Positions 28,992 through 36,986 of a stretch of 39,019 nt of DNA are shown here, piece after piece. A program made the position numbers and the translations under genes. A model generated the notes under the pieces. It was not told the origin of the DNA. It was given only the letters and a program-made list of their open reading frames with translations, and did no database searches. Each line of letters begins with the position of its first letter. Within the stretch, counting starts at the first letter, position 1. The DNA is from Verrucomicrobiota bacterium (GTDB taxonomy: Bacteria; Verrucomicrobiota; Verrucomicrobiia; Verrucomicrobiales; Akkermansiaceae), in the NCBI GenBank assembly GCA_016871685.1, contig VHCM01000009.1, positions 1-39,019 of the forward strand, written 5' to 3'.

Positions 28992-29027
28992 CGCGCAATC
29001 TGTGGTTTCCTCTTGCATGAAGCGAGT

Positions 29028-29083
29028 GGGACAAGCGGGCTGGTCCTTTGAAGCGCACCGCTCGAAGTGGGGCCGCTTGTCCC
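29028..29083. repeat. Perfect 11-bp inverted repeat with 34-nt spacer (hairpin-forming)
   Basis: GGGACAAGCGG (29028-29038) / CCGCTTGTCCC (29073-29083). Confidence 0.75.
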
Positions 29084-29221
29084 TGCCGCGCCGGATGCCC
29101 GCCTTCTGCCAGACGTGCTCGCGCGCATGGTTGTCTGATTTCTCAAGCACTCAATCCGTGGTGCTTGGCACGGGTTCATCCGTCAGCCACGCTTGATCAC
29201 TGATCCTGTACGGATTCCTGC

Positions 29222-30400
29222 ATGAGTCCATCCCTGCATGAGATGAGCGCACACCATTCGGTCTGCACCATCGTCAACCGCAATTACCCGCCGGATCCCG
29301 GCGTCACCGGTCATGCGGCCGCAGAGCTTGCATCGTTCCTCACCGCCCACGGCATCGGGGTGACCGCGGCCTCGGTGGCCGGGCGTTATGCCGGAGGTGT
29401 GACGGGCGGCGACGGTGGTTCGGATGTCGCGCGGGTGCGCGTCCCGGCGATCTACGACGGCAAGCGCGCGTTGCCGCGTCTCGCGGCTTCGCTGATCGAA
29501 GGTCGTTCGCTTTCCCGCAGATTGCGCGGCGGTGTGGTGATCGGCATGACCGATCCACCGCTCCTCAACTGGTGGCTCGCCCGTCATTGCGCGAAGCGCG
29601 GACTGCCTTGGATCTGTTGGTCGATGGATCTCTATCCCGATGCGTTCGCCTCGGCTGGCCTGGTTTCACGCGGTCATCCGCTGTTTCGCCGCATCCGCGA
29701 CACGCTGCGCCGCTGTCGGCCCGATCATCTGATCGCGCTGGGCGCGGCCCAGGCGGATTTTCTGCGCGAGGATCTCGGGTGGGACATGCCCTGCACGATC
29801 CTGCCCTGTGGTATCCACGATGAATCGTGGGGCACGGAGCCGCCGGCCTGGCATCCCGGGCCGGGGAAAACCGTGCTCGGATACCTCGGCAATATCGGTC
29901 AGGCCCACGACCCCCGGTTTGTCCGCGCGGTGATGCGTGCGCTCGATCCGGACCACCACCTGTTGCTGCTCTCGCCCTACGGCGTTCATGCGCGCGGTCT
30001 GCTCGATGAAGCGGCACGCCACCCGGCCGTGCGCGTGGTCGGCAACCTTCAGCGCGGTGATCTCGGCTGGATCGATGTGCATCTCGTCTCGCTCCTGCCG
30101 CAATGGGACCACGTTTGTGTTCCGTCGAAGGCGGTCAGCGCGGTCTGCTCCGGATCGGCGATCCTCGCGTGCATGAGCGACCGCAATGACAACTGGCGGA
30201 TGCTGGGACGCGCCGGCTGGCGCATCGATCCGGGAGCGGACCTCGATGCCGCGCTGCGCCAGTGGGCGACCTCGCTCACGCCCGATGCCGTCGCCGCGCG
30301 CAAACGCGAGTCGGTCGTGCTGAAGCGTGAGCTGCGGGCACTCCGCGACCAATCGTTCGCCGACATCCGCGACGTCGTCCTCAACCTTTCCAGTCGATGA
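29222..30400 (+). CDS. Glycosyltransferase family 4-like
   Basis: CTIVNRNYPPDPGVTGHAAAELASFLTAHGIGVTAAS ... WICWSMDLYPDAFASAGLVSRGHPLFRRIRD ... LGYLGNIGQAHD. Confidence 0.85.
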   Translation: MSPSLHEMSAHHSVCTIVNRNYPPDPGVTGHAAAELASFLTAHGIGVTAASVAGRYAGGVTGGDGGSDVARVRVPAIYDGKRALPRLAASLIEGRSLSRRLRGGVVIGMTDPPLLNWWLARHCAKRGLPWICWSMDLYPDAFASAGLVSRGHPLFRRIRDTLRRCRPDHLIALGAAQADFLREDLGWDMPCTILPCGIHDESWGTEPPAWHPGPGKTVLGYLGNIGQAHDPRFVRAVMRALDPDHHLLLLSPYGVHARGLLDEAARHPAVRVVGNLQRGDLGWIDVHLVSLLPQWDHVCVPSKAVSAVCSGSAILACMSDRNDNWRMLGRAGWRIDPGADLDAALRQWATSLTPDAVAARKRESVVLKRELRALRDQSFADIRDVVLNLSSR

Positions 30401-32181
30401 ATCCAACACCCGTCACCATCCTTGGCATCAACGCGTATCACGGCGACGCCTCCGCTTCGCTGGTGATCGACGGCCGTCTGGTCGCAGCCGTCGAGGAAGA
30501 ACGCTTCAACCGCATCAAGCACTGGGCCGGATTTCCGGCGGAGTCGATCCGCTGGTGTCTCGCGCAGGGTGGGGTGGATCCCGCCGACCTCGGTCACGTC
30601 GCGATTTCCTTCGATCCGCGCGCCAATTTCGCCCGTCGTCTCGCGTTCGTGATGCGGCACCGTCCATCGGCGTCGGCGCTCTTCGACCGGCTCAAGCGCC
30701 AGGGCCGCACGCTCTCGCTCGAGGATCAGTTCGCCCGCGCCGTCGGGATCGACCGCTCGCGGCTCAAGGCGCGCTTCCACCGCATCGAGCATCATGAAAC
30801 CCACGTCGCCGCCGGTTTCCTGATCTCGCCGTTCGACGAGGCCGCGGTGTTGTCGGTGGATGGCATGGGCGACTTCACCAGCACGCTCACCGCCCGTGCG
30901 CGCGGCACGTCGTGGGATGTGCTCGACCGCGTGTGGTTCCCGCATTCGATCGGATTCCTCTACACGGCGGTGACGATGCACCTCGGGTTTCCCTACTACG
31001 GCGACGAGTACAAGGTGATGGGCCTCGCACCGTATGGCGAGCCCGAGTTCGCGGACTTCTTCCGCAGGCTGATCCGCCCCAAAGGCGACGTTTTCGAGTT
31101 GAATCTCGACTACTTCACCCACCACAAGCACGGCATCCGCATGAACTGGAACGACGGCGCTCCGGTGATCGAGCCGTTCCTTAGTGAGCGATTCACCCGC
31201 GAACTCGGCGCGCCGCGCGACCCGCGCGAACCGACGACCGTGCGTCACGACAACATCGCGAAGTCGCTGCAGGTCGTCACCGAGGAAATCCTCATCCACC
31301 TGCTGCGACGGCTGCACGCGCGGACCGGCTGCCCGAAGGTCTGTCTCACCGGCGGCGTCGCGATGAACTCGGTTGCAAACGGCAAAATTACCCGCGAAAC
31401 ACTGTTCGAGGACGTCTACATTCCCGCCGGTGCGGCGGACAACGGCACGTCGTTCGGCGCGGCGTTCCACGTCTGGAACCGCGCGCTCGGCGGAAGCCGC
31501 GGGTTCGTCCAAGACCACGCCTACTGGGGTTGTGAATCGTCCGACGACGAATGCCTCGCGGCGATCCGCGAAGCCGGACTGCCTTGCGAGACGCTCGACG
31601 ACGATGCGTTGCTCGAGCAGACGGTCGACCTGCTCGTCGCGGGCAGGGTGGTCGGTTGGTTCCAGGGCCGCATGGAGTTTGGCGCGCGCGCGCTGGGCAA
31701 CCGCTCGCTCATCGCCGATCCCCGCCGCGCGGACATGCGCGACATCATCAACCTTCGCATCAAGTTCCGCGAAAAGTTCCGACCGTTCGCGCCGAGCATT
31801 CTCGAGGAACACGTTGCCGATTGGTTCGATCCCGCCGAGCCCGCTCCGTACATGGAGAAGGTGCTCACGATCAAACCGGAAAAGCGCGAGCTCATTCCGG
31901 CGGTGACCCACGTTGACGCAAGTGGACGCCTGCAAAGCGTGTCGAAACGCACCAACCCGCGTTATCATGCGCTGATCTCCCGTTTCCACCAGCGCACCGG
32001 CGTACCGGTGATCCTCAACACCTCGCTCAACGAAAACGAACCGGTCGTGCGCACGCCCGTCGAAGCGATCTCGTGTTTCCTGCGCACCGACATGGACGCG
32101 CTGGTCCTCGGCCGACACCTGATCGACCGGCACGCGCCGGACTTCCCGGAATCGATGTGCAAGCGCGTTCGCCCGGACTGA
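30397..32181 (+). CDS. Carbamoyltransferase, NodU/CmcH family
   Basis: ILGINAYHGDASASLVIDGRLVAAVEEERFNRIKHWAGFP, His motif HHETHVAAG, GGVAMNSVANGKI, GRMEFGARALGNRSLIADPR. Confidence 0.94.
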   Translation: MNPTPVTILGINAYHGDASASLVIDGRLVAAVEEERFNRIKHWAGFPAESIRWCLAQGGVDPADLGHVAISFDPRANFARRLAFVMRHRPSASALFDRLKRQGRTLSLEDQFARAVGIDRSRLKARFHRIEHHETHVAAGFLISPFDEAAVLSVDGMGDFTSTLTARARGTSWDVLDRVWFPHSIGFLYTAVTMHLGFPYYGDEYKVMGLAPYGEPEFADFFRRLIRPKGDVFELNLDYFTHHKHGIRMNWNDGAPVIEPFLSERFTRELGAPRDPREPTTVRHDNIAKSLQVVTEEILIHLLRRLHARTGCPKVCLTGGVAMNSVANGKITRETLFEDVYIPAGAADNGTSFGAAFHVWNRALGGSRGFVQDHAYWGCESSDDECLAAIREAGLPCETLDDDALLEQTVDLLVAGRVVGWFQGRMEFGARALGNRSLIADPRRADMRDIINLRIKFREKFRPFAPSILEEHVADWFDPAEPAPYMEKVLTIKPEKRELIPAVTHVDASGRLQSVSKRTNPRYHALISRFHQRTGVPVILNTSLNENEPVVRTPVEAISCFLRTDMDALVLGRHLIDRHAPDFPESMCKRVRPD

Positions 32182-32344
32182 GCCGATCACAAGTAATGTA
32201 TACACTATGCACACAAACTGCGGATTCGGGATTGCACTCGGAAGGCATCTTCCAGAGATTTCACCGCGCGTCACGGTGCGTTGTTCCCGCTTCGACGGTA
32301 CAGCTGAGCAACCAAAAGATAATGGGGCTGTCTTATTTTATTGA

Positions 32345-34342
32345 ATGAACTGCCGTATTGTCGGATGCTGCTCAGCGCCGCTGATGCACTTCTTCATCGC
32401 GACCTTTGTCTCTCTGCAACTGATGGTGGACCGGATCATAACCAGCGGATGGATCGGTGTGGCGGTGGTACTCGCCGCATGCCTGCTGTTGTCCCTGGCG
32501 CTCAATCGTCTGATGATCCGCGTCGGACCGTTGCTCGGCTTGATGGACCAGCCGGGCGAGCGGCGCGTGCATGAGTCAGCAGTGCCGCGCGCCGGCGGGA
32601 TCGCGGTGTGGTTGTCGTTTCTTGCGTGCGCGTGGGCGGGTCGCGCGTTTCTGCCGCAGGCCTTCGGCGGCGTGCTGTCACAACAACTGCCCGCCTTCAC
32701 GATCGCCAGCGCGGTGCTGATGGGTGTCGGCGTGATCGACGACCGCTTCGGCCTGCGGCCTTGGGTGAAACTCAACGGCCAGATTGTTTCGGCGGTGCTG
32801 TTCTTCCTGCTGGTGCCGCGGACCGGTTTGGTTTTCGGCATTGACGTTCCGCCGTTTCTGGAAGGTGTGGTTTTTGTAAGCTGGGCGGTGTTGCTGATCA
32901 ACGCGTTCAACCTGATCGACGGACTCGACGGGCTATGCGGCGGTCTTGCAGCGATCAGCTTGATGGTGGTTGCGGCTTTCCAAGCAGCGGGGGGCGATGC
33001 CTCGGATGCGCTGGTATTGTCAATGATGGCGGCGGCGGTCGCGGGATTTTTGAAATTCAACATCAATCCGGCACGGATCTTCCTGGGTGATGCGGGATCG
33101 ATGCTGATGGGATTCACGCTGGCGACGGCGGCCAGTCAGGTGGGAGGCCGCCGGGCGGTGCTTGCCTCAATCCTGCTGCCGATCGCGGTGGCCGGCGTGC
33201 CGCTGCTTGATCTGCTGTTGGCCGTCTGGCGGCGCGGCACGCGCAATGTCGCCAGCCAATGGCGGGGCGGTGGAGAGGTGAGGCTCTTCGGTGCCGACAA
33301 AGACCACCTGCACCATCGCCTGCTCGCGCGCGGCATGTCCCAACGCAAGGTGGTGCTGATCCTGCAGGGGATGGCGATCGCGATCGCCGCGCTGATGCTC
33401 GTGCCGATGCTCGTCGGCGAGAAAGGAATCCTGGTCACGGTGTGCGGGCTTACGTTGTTGGCGCTGTTCGGTCTGCGACATGTCGCGCAAGTCGAGCTGG
33501 TGCAGACCGGATCGCTGATCCATCTGGCGGTGAAACGCCGCAGCGGTCACAGCACTCGCAGGATCCGCTTTTTCATCTATGATCTGATCGTGCTGACACT
33601 CGCTGTGTGGGCCGCACTCGTGCTCGGAAACCGACATGCCGACGGCGTATTGTTTTCATCCGGCTGGGTGCGCTACGCGACGGCGTTCGTCGCGCTGCAA
33701 ATGTCCGTGCTGCACCTGATGCGTGTCTACACCCGCATCTGGACCCGCGCCCTTCCGGGCGAGTTCCTGGTGGTGGCAGCCGGCCTGATTCTCGGTGGTC
33801 TTGCTGCGGAGCTCGTGACCCTGGTCCTGGGCAAGGAAGCGGACCACGGCGGATGGCGCACGACCGTGCTGGCCATTGCGGCCGCCTCGTTTCTCGTGTT
33901 GTTGCCGCGCGCACTGCCGCAGCTCTTTCGCGAGCTTGCGCTCGACAGCGCGCACCGTCGTCTCACGCGCCGCAACAACCACCAGCGGCAATGGCTCGTC
34001 TATGGTGCCGGCGATCTCGGCAGTTTGTTCGTGAGGTATCTGATGGATTGCAATCCGCTGGAGTTCTCCGGCCGACAGGTCTCGGGATTTCTCGATGATT
34101 TCCCGCCACTCAAAGGCCGCTCGCTCGCCGGGTTTCCGATCTTCGGCGGGTTGGACATGCTCGACGAGCTGTGCGGCCGCTACCGGATCGACGGTATCCT
34201 CATCGCCATCCGCAATCTCGATCCGCAGCGCCTGCACGACATCCGCGACGAAGCGTCGAGACTCGGGCTTGAAGTTCGCCTCTGGGGTGATGAGCTCGAG
34301 TCACATGTCATTCCGACGGAAATCCCGGATGCAGTGATCTGA
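32345..34342 (+). CDS. WecA/TagO-like polyprenyl-phosphate sugar-1-phosphate transferase fused to a FlaA1/CapD-like TM + nucleotide-binding N-terminal module (no SDR domain)
   Basis: LLGLMDQPGERRVHESAVPRAGGIA, NAFNLIDGLDGLCGG, NINPARIFLGDAGSMLMGF, DKDHLHHRLL; then RFFIYDLIVLTLAVWAA ... WLVYGAGDLGSLFVRYLMDCNPLEFSGRQVSGFLDDFPPLKGRSLAGFPIFGG and stop. Confidence 0.88.
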   Translation: MNCRIVGCCSAPLMHFFIATFVSLQLMVDRIITSGWIGVAVVLAACLLLSLALNRLMIRVGPLLGLMDQPGERRVHESAVPRAGGIAVWLSFLACAWAGRAFLPQAFGGVLSQQLPAFTIASAVLMGVGVIDDRFGLRPWVKLNGQIVSAVLFFLLVPRTGLVFGIDVPPFLEGVVFVSWAVLLINAFNLIDGLDGLCGGLAAISLMVVAAFQAAGGDASDALVLSMMAAAVAGFLKFNINPARIFLGDAGSMLMGFTLATAASQVGGRRAVLASILLPIAVAGVPLLDLLLAVWRRGTRNVASQWRGGGEVRLFGADKDHLHHRLLARGMSQRKVVLILQGMAIAIAALMLVPMLVGEKGILVTVCGLTLLALFGLRHVAQVELVQTGSLIHLAVKRRSGHSTRRIRFFIYDLIVLTLAVWAALVLGNRHADGVLFSSGWVRYATAFVALQMSVLHLMRVYTRIWTRALPGEFLVVAAGLILGGLAAELVTLVLGKEADHGGWRTTVLAIAAASFLVLLPRALPQLFRELALDSAHRRLTRRNNHQRQWLVYGAGDLGSLFVRYLMDCNPLEFSGRQVSGFLDDFPPLKGRSLAGFPIFGGLDMLDELCGRYRIDGILIAIRNLDPQRLHDIRDEASRLGLEVRLWGDELESHVIPTEIPDAVI

Positions 34343-34361
34343 CCGTGCTTCGCCACACGGT

Positions 34362-34386
34362 ACGGACGAGCGTCTTGCTCGTCCGT
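34362..34386. repeat. Perfect 10-bp stem, 5-nt loop hairpin
   Basis: ACGGACGAGC-GTCTT-GCTCGTCCGT immediately downstream of the WecA-like CDS. Confidence 0.8.
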
Positions 34387-34418
34387 GACATCCCACCCGC
34401 CGGCTGTGCCGTGAGTGT

Positions 34419-34442
34419 GGGCCGGTCGAGGCCGACCAGCCC
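34419..34442. repeat. Second hairpin of the same intergenic element
   Basis: GGGC-C-GGTCG-AGGC-CGACC-A-GCCC: 5-bp and 4-bp paired segments with one C/A mismatch. Confidence 0.6.
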
Positions 34443-34474
34443 TATCATGGATGCGAATGCGCTGCCGCGGTTCA

Positions 34475-34501
34475 GACAGGCAAGGATGCCCGTCCTCCGG
34501 A
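34475..34501 (+). repeat. 27-nt intergenic repeat, copy 3
   Basis: GACAGGCAAGGATGCCCGTCCTCCGGA. Confidence 0.75.
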
Positions 34502-34548
34502 AAGCCAATATCGCGTTTTCAAAAACGGAGATCGATTGACACGACCCG

Positions 34549-36462
34549 ATGAGACCCATCATTTCCCTTCATGCCGTTGCGGCGCTGCCGTGTTTGATGG
34601 TCATCGCCTTGGCGGCCTGCTTCGGTGCGGGCGCGCCGTGGGGTTGGTCGCACGGGCTGCTCTTCGCCGTTGCCGGACTGCTGATGCTGTTGCGTCCGCC
34701 CGAGGGTTGGTCCGCGCGTGGTGCACTGTGGCTTGCGGCCGCATGGATCGTGCCGGCCGTCTCTTCGCTGTGGTTGCCGGCATCGCTGGTTGCGCAGTCC
34801 TGGCGCGCATCGCTGGCCAATGTCGGGATTGATCTGGCGCACACGATCAGCCCGCAACCGGAGGAAACCCGCGTGATGCTCATGGCCATGAGCGCGGCGG
34901 GAATCGTGGTGGTCTGGGCACTGGGGCATGCGGCCGACGGCAACACGCGCATGCGCACGGCGACGTTGTTCGTCTGGGGCGTGGTATGGTTCACCGTGGC
35001 CGACTGGCTGACGGGTTCTTCGTCGCCCGATGACGGACCACGATTCGATTTCGGATTTTTCCCCAACCGCAACCACAGTGCCTGTCTGCTGGCGATGGCA
35101 GCGGTGGTGGCGCTGGGTCTCACCGTGCAGCAACTGCGGCGCAAGCGGCCGGTGCAGGCCTGCGTCAGCTCTGCTGCGTTGCTCTTCCTCGGCGGATCCT
35201 TGATCGCGCGCTCGCCGAGTCGTGCGGGCATCGCACTGGTTCTCGTCGGCGGCCTGCTGTGGTGGGCGATGCTGGGCACGCGCTACTTGCGCGGACAGGC
35301 CGGCAGAACCGTCTGGCTCATGTTGCTCGCCGCAGTGCTTTCGTTTGCCGTGGTCGACACGGTGGTCAAGGAGCGCCTTGGCGGGACGCTGCAAACCACC
35401 ATCGCAGTTGGTGATGCCGCCGCACCTGTCGCCATCGGCAGCGACGCACGGGTCGGCGTCGCGCGCGACACGGTGTCGATGATCGCCGCCGCACCATGGA
35501 CCGGTCACGGTGCGGGTCAGTTCCGTTTCGTATTTCCGCAATACCGCGACGCCTCGTCCGACACGGCTGATCGCGATGCGCTGCATCCGGAAAGCTCCTG
35601 GCTGTGGCTGGTGGCGGAAACGGGACTGCCCGGGGCGTTGCTGTTGATCGCCGCGCTGCTGTGGGTGTCCGCCCGCGCTTGGCGCGACATCCGTCGGCCC
35701 GAGTCGCGCTGCAAAGCCCTGCGCGCCGGCTGTCTCGCTGCCGCACTGCTGCCCGCGATCCACGGATGGATCGATGTGCCGCTCCACCGTATCGGCATCC
35801 TCTGGTCGTCCGCCGTGCTCATGGCGCTCGCGTTGTCGGCCGCGCGTCCGCAAGCTTGTAGGATCGCGCGACTTTCCTGGCGCGTGGCCGCCGCGTTCGT
35901 TGCACTGTTCGCGCTGTGGTTGATGCGCGGTGAGGTCAATCACACCCCGCGTCTCCCCAGCGAGCGGCTTGAGGCGGTGATGCGTCATGCCGAGTCGGTC
36001 TGGTGGCAGGATCGCAAACAACAGCTCGCTGCGGCAGGGCAGGGGATTGCGTTGCCCGATCCTCCGCCCGGTGCGGATCCACTTGAGCAGCAGATCGCCT
36101 CGTTGCATCAGGCGATGGAGCCATTGCCCATGCACGCGGCGGGCCATGGGTTGCTTGGTCTGCTCGCGCTGCACTTCGACGACCGCGACGCGCTCGCTCG
36201 CCAAGCCTTTGCCGCCCACCGCGCGCTGGATCCGCAGTGGATCACCCTGCCGCTCGACCAGGCCGAGGCATGGTCGGCCATCGACGAGGCCGCCACCGCC
36301 GACCTCTGGCAGGATGCCCTGCGGCGGGCACGTGAGCACGACGCGCGCTGGCCGGTGGCGGTTCTGCCGACCGTTGAGGCGCGGATCCGCGAAACCGCCG
36401 CACGCTCGGAAACCCTGCGTCAACGCGCCGATGCGCTGCTGGGTGAAGCTCAGGGTCCCTGA
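34549..36462 (+). CDS. O-antigen ligase/polymerase-like (Wzy_C-type) membrane protein with C-terminal soluble region
   Basis: Multi-TM; FDFGFFPNRNHSACLLAMAAVVAL ... GGSLIARSPSRAGIALVLVGGLLWW ... GHGAGQFRFVFPQYRD...HPESSWLWLVAETGLPGALLLIAALLWV is typical of O-antigen ligase-family proteins. Confidence 0.88.
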   Translation: MRPIISLHAVAALPCLMVIALAACFGAGAPWGWSHGLLFAVAGLLMLLRPPEGWSARGALWLAAAWIVPAVSSLWLPASLVAQSWRASLANVGIDLAHTISPQPEETRVMLMAMSAAGIVVVWALGHAADGNTRMRTATLFVWGVVWFTVADWLTGSSSPDDGPRFDFGFFPNRNHSACLLAMAAVVALGLTVQQLRRKRPVQACVSSAALLFLGGSLIARSPSRAGIALVLVGGLLWWAMLGTRYLRGQAGRTVWLMLLAAVLSFAVVDTVVKERLGGTLQTTIAVGDAAAPVAIGSDARVGVARDTVSMIAAAPWTGHGAGQFRFVFPQYRDASSDTADRDALHPESSWLWLVAETGLPGALLLIAALLWVSARAWRDIRRPESRCKALRAGCLAAALLPAIHGWIDVPLHRIGILWSSAVLMALALSAARPQACRIARLSWRVAAAFVALFALWLMRGEVNHTPRLPSERLEAVMRHAESVWWQDRKQQLAAAGQGIALPDPPPGADPLEQQIASLHQAMEPLPMHAAGHGLLGLLALHFDDRDALARQAFAAHRALDPQWITLPLDQAEAWSAIDEAATADLWQDALRRAREHDARWPVAVLPTVEARIRETAARSETLRQRADALLGEAQGP

Positions 36463-36472
36463 AAAACCGCAG

Positions 36473-36495
36473 AAAATCCGCCATCCTGGATTTTT
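36473..36495 (+). terminator. Possible weak intrinsic terminator after the ligase-like gene
   Basis: AAAATCC-8 nt-GGATTTT followed by T; AT-rich stem, so tentative. Confidence 0.3.
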
Positions 36496-36549
36496 CCGGT
36501 TGACTTGAGGCCCTTTGTTTGAATGAATTGAGTTCACCTTCAGGCAGTC

Positions 36550-36696
36550 ATGAATCGTTCCATCGCCCTGCTCACCACGGTCCTGCTCATCACCTCGGCC
36601 ATTCCGGCCTTCGCGAACCGCAGGAAGGTCGTCAAGCTGCCCGCGCCCAAGGTGCTGACCACGGTCGTCGGCAAACCGTCGCTCAGCGGCCGCTGA
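36550..36696 (+). CDS. Small secreted-type cationic protein, 48 aa (not in ORF track)
   Basis: MNRSIALLTTVLLITSAIPAFANRRKVVKLPAPKVLTTVVGKPSLSGR*: n-region, hydrophobic core, A-F-A cleavage motif, basic mature part. Confidence 0.55.
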   Translation: MNRSIALLTTVLLITSAIPAFANRRKVVKLPAPKVLTTVVGKPSLSGR

Positions 36697-36986
36697 ACGA
36701 TTTCACTCGTCTCTATCAGGTGGCGGTGGTTGCTCGGAATTTGGACCAAGCCGGGGCTCGTTTTGCCCACTTGAATCCGTTTCATCGAGGATCTTGATGT
36801 TTCGGAAATCCGTGCCATTACTTGTGATTGTCGCGACGTTTGGATGCGTGATGGCACCCGACTCCGGATTTTTCAGCTGCTGACTTGTTTTTTTCTTGGC
36901 TCCGACTCCTCGGATGCGTAGCGTATGCATCAAGATTCAACTTACGAAAATCCCACTGTAGTCCTCAAACCAAACCCCACCACCCG

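Noticed and set aside
28788-29051. 87-aa ORF in the repeat-rich gap
   Set aside because: Runs through inverted repeats, no homology-like pattern and no sign of coding composition.
30049-32274. 741-aa minus-strand ORF opposite the carbamoyltransferase
   Set aside because: Antisense shadow of a strongly recognisable NodU-family gene; no recognisable domain.
34519-36537. 672-aa minus-strand ORF opposite the ligase-like gene
   Set aside because: Arg/Gln/Gly-rich antisense frame; the plus frame has a clear O-antigen-ligase-like pattern.
36797-36883. 28-aa ORF MFRKSVPLLVIVATFGCVMAPDSGFFSC
   Set aside because: Hydrophobic with an FGC resembling a lipobox, but too short and imperfect (T-F-G-C) to call without conservation data.
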